From Neobacillus massiliamazoniensis (GTDB lineage Bacteria; Bacillota; Bacilli; Bacillales; Cytobacillaceae): DNA of 64,000 nucleotides. The position numbers and the translations under genes are program-made. The notes under the pieces were generated by a model. It was not told the origin of the DNA, did not search any database, and was given only the letters and a program-made list of their open reading frames with translations. Every line of letters begins with the position of its first letter. Position 1 is the first letter of the stretch. The stretch is from the NCBI RefSeq assembly GCF_001048695.1, contig NZ_CVRB01000001.1:868001-932000 (forward strand), given 5' to 3'. Positions 43,860 to 51,623 of this stretch are shown here, piece by piece.

Positions 43860-45218
43860 ATGCAGAAAAAACGCGCCTTGTTCTTAGTAGCGGTTGCCTC
43901 CGGAACGATGCTGAATCCATTGAATTCATCGATGATTTCATTGGCATTACATAGTATTCAAAGAGATTTTCATCTTTCGTTTACAACCGTATCATGGTTA
44001 ATTTCTTCCTTTTACTTGGCGAGTGCAGTGGCACAGCCTGTGACTGGTAAAATTGGCGATTTGGTTGGTCGTAAGAAAATGTTCATAGGAGGACTTTTTC
44101 TTGTTGCCCTTTCTGCTTTTGCCGCACCACTTTCGACCACTTTTTTTATGCTACTTATGATGCGGCTAATACAATCCATTGGCAGTAGCGCGATATATCC
44201 TTCCGGTGTGGCACTAATTAGAGACCAAATAAAAGATCGTCAAGCATCAGCTCTCTCAGTGCTGGCTATTTTCTCTTCAGCCATGACGGCATTAGGTCCA
44301 ACATTAGGCGGTTTTCTAATCGTCTGGGGTGATTGGCCGGCTATTTTTTGGGTGAACTATCCCTTTGTCTTGATGAGCTTTCTACTAGGTTGGTTTTTAT
44401 TTCCTCGGGATGATAAAAGGGAAAAAATCGGTATGAAGAACCTACTTTCACAGCTTGATCTACTTGGAATAGGATTTTTCGCTGCCGGAATGGTATTCCT
44501 ATTATGGTTTTTACTATCATTTGAAAGCACTATTCATTTTTTATCCGGTGTGATTGGGGTTTTATTTTTCGGATTATTTTTCTGGAGGGAATTAAAAGCG
44601 GAAGAGCCCTTTATTGATATTCAACTTTTCAAGACACACCCGAAGCTTTCTTGGGTGTATATACAATTTATTGTTTTAAATATCTTTTTTTATTGTTTAT
44701 TTTTTGGTCTTCCCACCTATTTTCAGGAAGAAATGAAGTTATCCGTTGAGAATAGTGGATTACTGATGCTATTTATGTCTGGAATGAGTGTTATCATTTC
44801 ACCTATAACAGGGAAATGGATTGATAAGGATGGGGTAAAAAAGCCGATTGTGGTAGGTTCATTTATTTCCATTATCGGAGCTGTTTTCTTAACATTATTT
44901 TTTGTTGGAGCCAATTACTGGGTGATCGGGTTCATATTAGCTGTTCTTGGGCTTAGCTATGGAATTGGAAACGTGGTGCTCCAGGTGGCAATGATGAATG
45001 AGAGCCCAAAGGACATTGTTGGGACAACATCAGGATTGTTTCAGACATGCAGATATTTAGGATCGATTCTATCCTCCATAGTCCTTGGTTTAATATTCGG
45101 GAAAGAAATTTCTACTGGAAACATGAAAATTCTTGGAATTTTCTTGATCTTCACGGGCGCACTTAGCTTTTTGATGAGCCTAAAATTCTCTATGAAGAAA
45201 ACTCAAAGTGACCTTTAG
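43860..45218 (+). CDS. MFS drug:H+ antiporter, DHA2 (14-TM) type
   Basis: About 452 residues with 12 to 14 membrane segments. The MFS motif A appears as GKIGDLVGRKKMF between TM2 and TM3, and motif C-like GPTLGGFLI in TM5, which marks antiporters. TVSWLISSFYLASAVAQP is typical of DHA2/EmrB-like exporters. The open frame starts at TTG 43842, but ATG 43860 has AAAAGGGATG upstream. Its substrates are probably drugs or metabolites; nothing nearby specifies them. Confidence 0.9.
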   Translation: MQKKRALFLVAVASGTMLNPLNSSMISLALHSIQRDFHLSFTTVSWLISSFYLASAVAQPVTGKIGDLVGRKKMFIGGLFLVALSAFAAPLSTTFFMLLMMRLIQSIGSSAIYPSGVALIRDQIKDRQASALSVLAIFSSAMTALGPTLGGFLIVWGDWPAIFWVNYPFVLMSFLLGWFLFPRDDKREKIGMKNLLSQLDLLGIGFFAAGMVFLLWFLLSFESTIHFLSGVIGVLFFGLFFWRELKAEEPFIDIQLFKTHPKLSWVYIQFIVLNIFFYCLFFGLPTYFQEEMKLSVENSGLLMLFMSGMSVIISPITGKWIDKDGVKKPIVVGSFISIIGAVFLTLFFVGANYWVIGFILAVLGLSYGIGNVVLQVAMMNESPKDIVGTTSGLFQTCRYLGSILSSIVLGLIFGKEISTGNMKILGIFLIFTGALSFLMSLKFSMKKTQSDL

Positions 45219-45231
45219 GTGTCAGGCACCA
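45219..45231. repeat. GGTGTCAGGCACC near-palindromic 13-mer
   Basis: This is a 13-bp near-palindrome (reverse complement GGTGCCTGACACC). An identical copy is in the 58687-59259 coding region at about 59173, and a variant (TGTGACAGGCACC) is at about 22578. Confidence 0.6.
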
Positions 45232-45398
45232 CCTTCTTTTTCTATTCGGTTTTTAATCTTCTCTTTTGGATTCCAGCAATTAAATTTATAGGTTGTTTTT
45301 GTTTCATATCCTAATCGGCTGCAAAAATAAATCATCTTCTCATTTTTTCTCTCAGCTCTAAAATGAGTGCAGGTTGCACAGCAATGATAATCTCTCAT
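45222..45398 (-). CDS. Small Cys-rich protein of unknown function
   Basis: A 58-residue protein starting at ATG 45398 with AAAGGTGA 8 nt upstream. It contains HCCATCTHF near the N-terminus, YFCSRLGYET in the middle and YKFNCW further on: four to five cysteines arranged like a small metal-binding site. I believe similar short proteins occur in other Bacillus genomes, but I cannot name the family. Its last codon and stop lie inside a GGTGTCAGGCACC repeat motif, four bases from the end of the convergent MFS gene. Confidence 0.65.
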   Translation of the reverse strand: MRDYHCCATCTHFRAERKNEKMIYFCSRLGYETKTTYKFNCWNPKEKIKNRIEKEGGA

Positions 45399-45453
45399 TT
45401 TCTCATCACCTTTTCATTTTTCTTTCTTAATCTCTTAAACTTTTTTTAATAAT

Positions 45454-45572
45454 TTGTTCATATTTTTCCGATATGATAGAGTCAGGTTCAAGGAAGAGCC
45501 TACCTCCGCCCCTTTAAAATAGATTTTTTTGAAATCCGGCATTTGATTTTGCCGGATCCTTTTTTTTGATTA
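45454..45572 (+). ncRNA. Candidate small RNA with C-rich segment and intrinsic terminator
   Basis: A strong terminator (ATCCGGCA/TGCCGGAT-type stem, 45534-45557, then TTTTTTTT) ends a 100-base region with no ORF. Upstream are TATGAT (45472) and TTGTTC (45454) promoter-like hexamers, though their spacing is not canonical. The proposed RNA contains CCTACCTCCGCCCC, a C-rich stretch able to pair with Shine-Dalgarno sequences, as in the Gram-positive sRNAs FsrA and RoxS/RsaE. This is a hypothesis; the stem could also serve an antisense or leader role. Confidence 0.35.
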
Positions 45573-45736
45573 GGCTCTGTTAAACTTGCCTGTTGATTTC
45601 CACTCTAGTGGCGGTTCGGGAGCCTCCTCGGCGCTATGTGCCTGCGGGGTCTCCCTTGACCCGTTTTTCCCGCAGGAGTCGAGCGCCTTCCGCTCCAATC
45701 AACATGTTGCAAAACCAACAATGATCTTCGACATAG
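45573..45736 (-). repeat. Family A dispersed repeat, copy 5 (short variant, minus orientation)
   Basis: It begins GGCTCTGTTAAACTTGCC and contains GGGAGCCTCCTCGGCGC, CCTGCGGGGTCTCCC and CGCCTTCCGCTCCAATCAAC, the reverse complement of the plus-oriented copies. The right end has decayed. Confidence 0.8.
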
Positions 45737-45798
45737 ACTTTGATTAAAATAAAAAGAAAATATAAATGACTTCCCTATCTTTTCACTTAAACCACTAG

Positions 45799-46419
45799 CT
45801 AGTTCTTTAGAGTTTTTCGATAAAAGATGACAAAGGCGATTGAAAATATCACAAAAAGATAGAGACCGTACATGCCTAATGAGAAGAATTTATTGCTAGT
45901 AAAGGATGCCCCTGCATAAGTCAATACAAAAATATTAGGTATCTTACCGATCATTGATGCGATAAAGAACGTCATCCATTTGACTCTACTTACTCCGCAG
46001 ACCATATTGAAAATTTGTGCCGGGATCACTGGAAGCAAGCGGCATGTTAAGATGGCAATAAAAGAATTGCGCTCCATAAATTGGTCAAACACTGAGGCTT
46101 TTGGATATTTCATCAATTTTTCCTGAGCGAAATCCCTAAAACTATACCTCATTAAAAAGAAAAAACTCATGGTACCGATCATTGCCCCCGCCAAAGAAAT
46201 CATAATTCCGTGCACTACACCAAACACAGCCCCTATGATACCTGCAAGAACAGTAAACGGGATGATTGGAAAAAAGACGCAAATAGCAACAAATATCATA
46301 CTAATGAAGACCGAAAAGGTTCCTCCCTCATTAATTAAATGCAACAAAACATCTTTTTGCATATAACCAATTGCAATGATTATAAGAAAAATACATACAC
46401 TTAGAATTCTTTTTAACAT
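45799..46419 (-). CDS. TVP38/TMEM64 (DedA-like, SNARE-associated) membrane protein
   Basis: About 206 residues with five to six membrane segments. The family hallmark is present as the pair of re-entrant motifs FFPIIPFTVLAGIIGAVFG and RLLPVIPAQIFNMVCGVSRV, plus KIPNIFVLTYAG. TVP38/DedA-superfamily members act as lipid scramblases or undecaprenyl phosphate transporters. The start is ATG 46419 with GGAG 6 nt upstream; the frame extends a few codons further. Confidence 0.88.
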   Translation of the reverse strand: MLKRILSVCIFLIIIAIGYMQKDVLLHLINEGGTFSVFISMIFVAICVFFPIIPFTVLAGIIGAVFGVVHGIMISLAGAMIGTMSFFFLMRYSFRDFAQEKLMKYPKASVFDQFMERNSFIAILTCRLLPVIPAQIFNMVCGVSRVKWMTFFIASMIGKIPNIFVLTYAGASFTSNKFFSLGMYGLYLFVIFSIAFVIFYRKTLKN

Positions 46420-46558
46420 CACGCACTCCATCAATAATTATTAATTTCTACCTATAGTATAATGGTAAATTTAACTTCGATAAAGAAATAGTTCATTTGA
46501 ATATTTAATCTAAAATACCTATTACCATATCGATAGTAGTTCTTTCTACTATTTCTTT

Positions 46559-46758
46559 TGCTGTTAAACGTGACTGTTGATTTGCGCTCAAGAAGCGAGC
46601 ATCCGCGGTCTCCCCTGCCCCGTACTCCCGCAGGACGTTGAATCAGCATCCTTGAATCAACACCGCACGAAGGAAATGCGATAGCATTTTCGAGGATCTC
46701 GCGCCTTCCGCTCCAATCAACATAGTGTCAAAAATCAACAATGACCTTTAACACAGCC
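46559..46758 (-). repeat. Family A dispersed repeat, copy 6 (long variant, minus orientation)
   Basis: It runs from CTGTTAAACGTGACTGTTG to CAATGACCTTTAACACAGCC and includes the AAATGCGATAGCATTTTCG block that marks the long variant. The GGAGCCTCCTCGGCGC block is deleted relative to copy 8. It lies between divergently transcribed genes (DedA-like on minus, radical SAM on plus). Confidence 0.85.
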
Positions 46759-46829
46759 TTTTCTTTTAAATTCTTATGTCCCCATTGTAATACTGCAGAT
46801 ACAATAGTTAGAAAGATATAGCGTTTATA

Positions 46830-46850
46830 TTTTTACATACAATGTAAAAA
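46830..46850. promoter_or_regulatory. Palindromic operator-like site upstream of the radical SAM gene
   Basis: TTTTTACAT, a 3-base spacer ACA, and ATGTAAAAA form a perfect 9-bp inverted repeat about 105 bases upstream of the start codon. No well-known Bacillus regulator consensus matches it clearly. Confidence 0.5.
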
Positions 46851-46954
46851 TATTGTAACAAACCATCCACGCTACTCACCAATACCAAATTTATAATAAA
46901 AATATAGAAGCATTTTTCTGATTAATAAAATACAAACGAATTTTGGTGATGAAA

Positions 46955-48130
46955 ATGGAAGGTTTTAGCAAAGGACATCCACATTCCCACGGTCATGGGA
47001 TGGCAAAAGCAATCAATTATGATGAAAACCCATTTATTGTGATTTGGGAAGTAACAAGAGCCTGTCAACTTAAATGTGTGCATTGTCGTGCAGATGCCCA
47101 GCTCGCTGCAGACCCAAGGGAATTAACGCATGAGGAAGGCATTAACCTGATAGATCAAATCTACGAAATGGATAATCCTATGCTTGTTTTTACAGGCGGA
47201 GATTGCATGATGAGAGAGGACTTGTTCGAACTCGCTGATTATGCTATTAAAAAAGGCATGCGCGTTTCCATGACCCCTAGCGCTACTGCGAATGTTACGA
47301 AGGAAAAAATGAAGCAGGCAAAAGATGTGGGTCTATCCCGCTGGGGCTTTAGTCTTGATGGTCCAACACCGGAGATCCACGACCATTTCCGAGGAACACC
47401 AGGTTCTTTCGATTTAACACTGGAAAAAATAAAGTACTTAAATGAACTTGAAATGCCTTTGCAAATTAATACGGTTATCTCCCGCTATAATTATGATTCG
47501 CTAGAAGAAATGTCAAAGCTCGTTGCCGAGCTTGGTGCCGTCATGTGGTACATCTTCCTCCTTGTCCCAACGGGTAGAGGTCAGTTAGATGCTTGTATCT
47601 CTCCAGCCGAGCACGAAAAAGTATTCCGCTGGCTGTATGAATTGAGCAAAACAGCTCCATACGATATTAAAACCACGGCTGCTCAGCATTATCGTCGTGT
47701 TGTTCTACAGCAGAAAATGCGTGACCATCTCATTGAAAATGGGGATATACATTATGAAGATACTATTACAACTGATTTTGCCTCAATGCATGATGGCTTA
47801 AAGCGTGCTCCAAAAGGGGTAAACGACGGGAACGGATTTGCATTTGTTACCCATATTGGTGACGTCGTGCCAAGCGGGTTACTCCCTATTGTAGGCGGTA
47901 ACATTCGCGATACCCCGCTTGCCAATATTTATCGTGAAGCAAAAGTTTTTAAGGACCTTCGCCAGCCTGACAACTATAAAGGTAAATGCGGCGTCTGCGA
48001 ATTTAACAAAATTTGTGGCGGCTCCCGTTCGAGAACGTATGCTGTAACAGGTGACTATATGGAAAGCGAACCATTTTGCGTGTATATTCCACAGGCATTA
48101 CGAAATAAAGAATCAGCACCAACGGTTTAA
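46955..48130 (+). CDS. radical SAM/SPASM protein (AhbD/NirJ-like)
   Basis: About 391 residues. The radical SAM cluster motif C37-xxx-C41-xx-C44 is in TRACQLKCVHCRAD. The C-terminal SPASM region has CGVCEFNKICGG and a final Cys near GDYMESEPFC, giving ligands for auxiliary Fe-S clusters. The N-terminus carries a short His-rich string HPHSHGHG, which is unusual. The fold resembles enzymes of alternative haem and haem d1 synthesis (AhbC, AhbD, NirJ) and peptide-modifying SPASM enzymes. No precursor peptide or haem d1 gene is adjacent, so the substrate is open. The start ATG 46955 has GGTGAT upstream. Confidence 0.88.
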   Translation: MEGFSKGHPHSHGHGMAKAINYDENPFIVIWEVTRACQLKCVHCRADAQLAADPRELTHEEGINLIDQIYEMDNPMLVFTGGDCMMREDLFELADYAIKKGMRVSMTPSATANVTKEKMKQAKDVGLSRWGFSLDGPTPEIHDHFRGTPGSFDLTLEKIKYLNELEMPLQINTVISRYNYDSLEEMSKLVAELGAVMWYIFLLVPTGRGQLDACISPAEHEKVFRWLYELSKTAPYDIKTTAAQHYRRVVLQQKMRDHLIENGDIHYEDTITTDFASMHDGLKRAPKGVNDGNGFAFVTHIGDVVPSGLLPIVGGNIRDTPLANIYREAKVFKDLRQPDNYKGKCGVCEFNKICGGSRSRTYAVTGDYMESEPFCVYIPQALRNKESAPTV

Positions 48131-48138
48131 AATAATAC

Positions 48139-48170
48139 AAGGCATTCCCATCAAACGGGATGCCTTTTTC
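48139..48170 (+). terminator. Terminator of the radical SAM gene
   Basis: AAGGCATTCCC and GGGATGCCTT form a stem with a 7-nt loop and a T-run. Confidence 0.88.
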
Positions 48171-48288
48171 ATTTTTATTCAAAAATAAATTCCCCATTTC
48201 ATTGGAGGAATACTTTCTTTGGTTAAGTTTTTATCATTTCGGGAATGTTGTTTTTAGGAATAATTATTTTTCGAAAGGAAATTTCTTT

Positions 48289-49734
48289 ATGCAGCAAATC
48301 AATTTAATAGAAAAAAACGTCTCAACCGGGCTTTTTCAATTTATTTTCTCTTTTTCGCTCGTTGAAGGAAGCAAACAAAATTTTATCACCTTTTTCGAGA
48401 ATCAAGAATTTCAAGCATTTCAATTAAATCAATTAGAAAACGAAAATGCATTCTATGGAAATTTTCGTGTTTCCCATCGAGACATGGAAAAATATTTTTT
48501 TCCTAATACGAATAACATCCTTTTTCCACAGGCTTCAGAAAATACGGGATTTCAAAGGTATTCAAAATCATTAAATTTGAAGGCGATTCTAACAAACAAT
48601 CATATTACAATTCCATTTCGACTCCATTCAATCGATCTTACTATCTGCCCATTTGAGCTTGGATTCATAACCCTTCGCACTGAAATTAGCGACTTACTTT
48701 TTTCTCAAGCAATCGAATATGCGTCGTCTTTCCAATCAATAAAGGAAGCTGAAATTGAATTACTGGGAGAGGTTTATCCAAGAATTAATGACTTTATCTT
48801 TGAAGCTTTACTTCCAGGATTAATGAGCTTCCTCGATATGAAAAGTTTAAGGGGGGTATTTTTTCAGGAAGAACCGTTTGCTGGTAATGAGCAAATATAC
48901 GTCCAATCGCTATTGTCTTTTAATGAAAATCAACAAATAGAGTTGGCTGATGTTTATCGTTCAGGCTTTCTAAATGGATTGGACGCTGATTCAAAACCAT
49001 TTATTAATTCAAAAAATCTTAAATATATCCAACAGTATGTTCAGGGAAACAGCGACGATTGTTGGGCACCAAATAGGTATTATTTTTTCGGTACATCTTG
49101 TTTTACCTGTATTTCTAACGAGTCGAAAATGACTACCGATCAACTAGCAAGTCAATTTTATGGTGAATTTTACTATAGCCTTCTCGTCAATCTTTACCAT
49201 AAATCTGTGTTTTTAAAAATAGCAAGGGACTATTCAAAACTAAAGATTGACACCGATTCAAAAGAAATCAGAAAACTAATTTACCTCATCAATTCCTTTA
49301 CCTCAAATTATTTCTATCTTTCTGATTTTGGACTAACTCGAGAGCAAAAGCTTTATGACCTCTTCCGGAAAACCTTTAACATTGATTTATTATATAATAA
49401 TACGAAGGAAACTCTTATTACCTTAGTTAAGTATGATGAAAACACTGTAACTAAAAAAGACAGTATAATACTATTAATATTAACACTCTATACCGTTGTT
49501 TGCGGTATTTTCAGCATGAATTTGTTTACCAACGATTTAAAAGGAAAGATCCATTGGTCTCATTTAAAAGATTACAATCCATTTGAAAACTTTGCCATCT
49601 TTATAGTATTCAGTGGATTGCTAGTTGCGACAATCCTGTTGATTCTAAATCTGTTCCAGTCCTACAGCAATTGGAAAAATCGAAAGAAGTGGGTTAAGCA
49701 AATCGTATTCTCATCGAAAATCAGTAAAAAATAG
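48289..49734 (+). CDS. Diverged CorA-like two-TM membrane protein of unknown function
   Basis: A 481-residue protein; the start is ATG 48289 with AAAGGAAAT upstream. A long N-terminal region (about 1-395) of mixed alpha/beta character has no recognised motif. Two C-terminal membrane segments follow (about 405-425 and 445-470). The end of the first reads TLYTVVCGIFSMNLF, which recalls the YGMN signature at the end of TM1 in CorA-type Mg2+ channels, with Ser for Gly. The last residues are basic, as in CorA. A canonical corA gene follows 65 bases downstream. It may be a paralogue that lost the selectivity motif, or a modulator of CorA. Confidence 0.65.
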   Translation: MQQINLIEKNVSTGLFQFIFSFSLVEGSKQNFITFFENQEFQAFQLNQLENENAFYGNFRVSHRDMEKYFFPNTNNILFPQASENTGFQRYSKSLNLKAILTNNHITIPFRLHSIDLTICPFELGFITLRTEISDLLFSQAIEYASSFQSIKEAEIELLGEVYPRINDFIFEALLPGLMSFLDMKSLRGVFFQEEPFAGNEQIYVQSLLSFNENQQIELADVYRSGFLNGLDADSKPFINSKNLKYIQQYVQGNSDDCWAPNRYYFFGTSCFTCISNESKMTTDQLASQFYGEFYYSLLVNLYHKSVFLKIARDYSKLKIDTDSKEIRKLIYLINSFTSNYFYLSDFGLTREQKLYDLFRKTFNIDLLYNNTKETLITLVKYDENTVTKKDSIILLILTLYTVVCGIFSMNLFTNDLKGKIHWSHLKDYNPFENFAIFIVFSGLLVATILLILNLFQSYSNWKNRKKWVKQIVFSSKISKK

Positions 49735-49799
49735 CTGATTTTTTGGGGTGTATTCGTTATATTGGATATATTGCAATATGTTTAATTTAAGGAGTTATT

Positions 49800-50753
49800 A
49801 TGATTAGGACAATAGCTGTAAATAAGCACTTTCAATTAATAAAGAATTTGCAGGTTTCTCAATTAGTTAATGGCGATTATCTATGGTACTGGATCGATTT
49901 TGATCAACCAAGTGAAGCTGAAATGGAATTACTCAGAAATCCACTTCATTTTCATCCATTAGCGATTGAAGATTGTATCCATCACTTGCAACGCCCAAAA
50001 CTTGATTATTACAATAATCATACCTTTTTTGTCTTACAAGCACTGAATCCAAAAACAAATACCAGAGATGAAGTAGATTTCTTTCTAGGCGAAAAATTTA
50101 TTGTTAGTTTTCATCACAGTCCTTCGAATGAAATTAGTGAGGTTTGGAAGAAATTGAATGTTGCGGCCGATCTTGGAAAATGGGATCCAACCCATGTTTT
50201 TTATCATGTCCTCGACAAAATGGTCGACAATTATTTTCCACTTGTTTATCAAATTGAAGATGTTTTAAATGAAATTGATGAAAATTCGAAGGGGCGGTCA
50301 ATGGAGGAATTACTTGAGGACTTATTTGCCACAAGACATGACCTGCTTAAATTAAGACATACCATTTCACCGATGCGTGATCTCGTATATAGAATTCTTA
50401 ATTCACAGCGTTTGTTTGATGTTCAAGGAAAAAGGGAATACTTCTCAGATATTCATGACCACTTACTTAAGCTGTCAGAAATGATTGAAGCCAATCGAGA
50501 GCTTACAACTGACATCCGAGACAGCTATATTTCTTTAAATTCGCATCAAACCAATCATGTAATGAAGGTTTTAACGGTCTTCACGACCATCTTCATGCCA
50601 CTCACCTTTATCGTCGGCGTTTATGGGATGAATTTTGAGAATATGCCTGAGTTGAAATGGAAAGATGGCTATTTTGCTTGCCTATTCTTAATGTTGACCA
50701 TTGCAGTTTGGATGTACATTTGGTTTAAGAAAAAAGGGTGGTTTAAATCATAA
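49800..50753 (+). CDS. corA: CorA-family magnesium/metal transporter
   Basis: A 317-residue protein with the CorA layout: a soluble N-terminal funnel domain, a long coiled-coil stalk helix (about 150-250), then two membrane segments. The selectivity signature is YGMNFENMPEL at the end of TM1, and the C-terminus is basic (FKKKGWFKS). It forms a pentameric Mg2+ (or Co2+/Ni2+) channel. AAGGAGTTATT precedes the ATG. It may be co-transcribed with the upstream CorA-like gene. Confidence 0.94.
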   Translation: MIRTIAVNKHFQLIKNLQVSQLVNGDYLWYWIDFDQPSEAEMELLRNPLHFHPLAIEDCIHHLQRPKLDYYNNHTFFVLQALNPKTNTRDEVDFFLGEKFIVSFHHSPSNEISEVWKKLNVAADLGKWDPTHVFYHVLDKMVDNYFPLVYQIEDVLNEIDENSKGRSMEELLEDLFATRHDLLKLRHTISPMRDLVYRILNSQRLFDVQGKREYFSDIHDHLLKLSEMIEANRELTTDIRDSYISLNSHQTNHVMKVLTVFTTIFMPLTFIVGVYGMNFENMPELKWKDGYFACLFLMLTIAVWMYIWFKKKGWFKS

Positions 50754-50788
50754 AAAAATATTGACTTTAATAATTGGCTAACGTATGA

Positions 50789-50830
50789 TGCCCGTTTAAC
50801 TGCAAGTGGACTTAGTTAAACGGGCACATT
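50789..50830 (+). terminator. Terminator of corA
   Basis: TGCCCGTTTAACT and AGTTAAACGGGCA form a perfect 13-bp stem with an 11-nt loop. The following T-run is weak (CATTATACTTTTC). Confidence 0.75.
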
Positions 50831-50842
50831 ATACTTTTCTTA

Positions 50843-50900
50843 TTGTCTAGCTCCAGCATCTAGCCCCTCGGGTCTGACCAAGGCGCTTCCGCTTTTCTTA
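50843..50900 (-). repeat. Family B dispersed repeat, reduced copy
   Basis: TGTCTAGCTCCAGCATCTAG, CCCCTCGGGTCTGACCAAGG and CGCTTCCGCTTTTCTTA match the two ends of the element at 14990-15112 in opposite orientation. The central hairpin is missing. Its last three bases (TTA) are the stop codon of the minus-strand gene that follows. Confidence 0.7.
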
Positions 50901-51209
50901 TTCCCAATCTTCATATGTCACTGATCCACCAGTTAGATCAATAATGTTCCGTTCTCCCTTGTAGTAGGTTCTTCCGTTTTTTTCAACAATTAATTTTTCA
51001 TACGTATAAACCTTTTGTCCACTTGGGAGTTGGACCACAACTTTTTTGCCTAAATCCGTTTCAGGAGCTTCAATTCGGATTGAATTTATAAAGTAATGGC
51101 GCGTTACAAAAAATCCGACTGTTAATAGGATGCAGGCGAGAATGAAAAAAGATAACCTTTTTCGAGAATTTGGCTTCGCCTTATTATGATATAATTCAAG
51201 TCTAGTCAT
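50898..51209 (-). CDS. Small single-TM protein of unknown function
   Basis: A 103-residue protein with a basic N-terminus (KAKPNSRKR), one membrane segment (about 19-40) and a C-terminal extracytoplasmic domain with strand-rich pattern VVVQLPSGQKVYTYEKL and GGSVTYEDWE. I do not recognise the family. The stop codon lies exactly at the border of a family B repeat, so the C-terminus may have been changed by the repeat's arrival. AGGGTGAAAA precedes the ATG. Confidence 0.7.
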   Translation of the reverse strand: MTRLELYHNKAKPNSRKRLSFFILACILLTVGFFVTRHYFINSIRIEAPETDLGKKVVVQLPSGQKVYTYEKLIVEKNGRTYYKGERNIIDLTGGSVTYEDWE

Positions 51210-51248
51210 TTTTCACCCTCCATATGTCAAATTCACTTTTTTCTTTTT

Positions 51249-51433
51249 GGCTGTGTTAAAAGTGATTGATGATTTTTGAAACAATGTTGATTGGTGCGGA
51301 AGGCGCGAGACTCCTGCGGGAGTACGGGGCAGGGAAGACCCCACAGGCGCTTTAGCGCCGAGGAGGCTTCCCGGAACGCCCGCGGAAAGCGAAGCGTCTG
51401 GAGCGCAAATCAACAGGCAAGTTTAACTCAGCC
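51249..51433 (+). repeat. Family A dispersed repeat, copy 7 (short variant)
   Basis: It extends from GGCTGTGTTAAAAGTGATTG to CAAGTTTAACTCAGCC and is about 90% alike to copy 4 by eye. It lies between divergent genes. Confidence 0.87.
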
Positions 51434-51623
51434 TTCTTTTTAATAATTCGAATATTCTCATTCTTGTCCTATTCGAATAAATTTAATCCCTAAAAACAAA
51501 AATTCACATTAGAATAACTTATGCATCTTCAATAAAAAAATGATGCCAAACTAATAAAAAATCATATGTTTTTTAAAAAGTTGTATAATAACAAAGAATA
51601 AATATTCTGAAAGGAGAATTACA

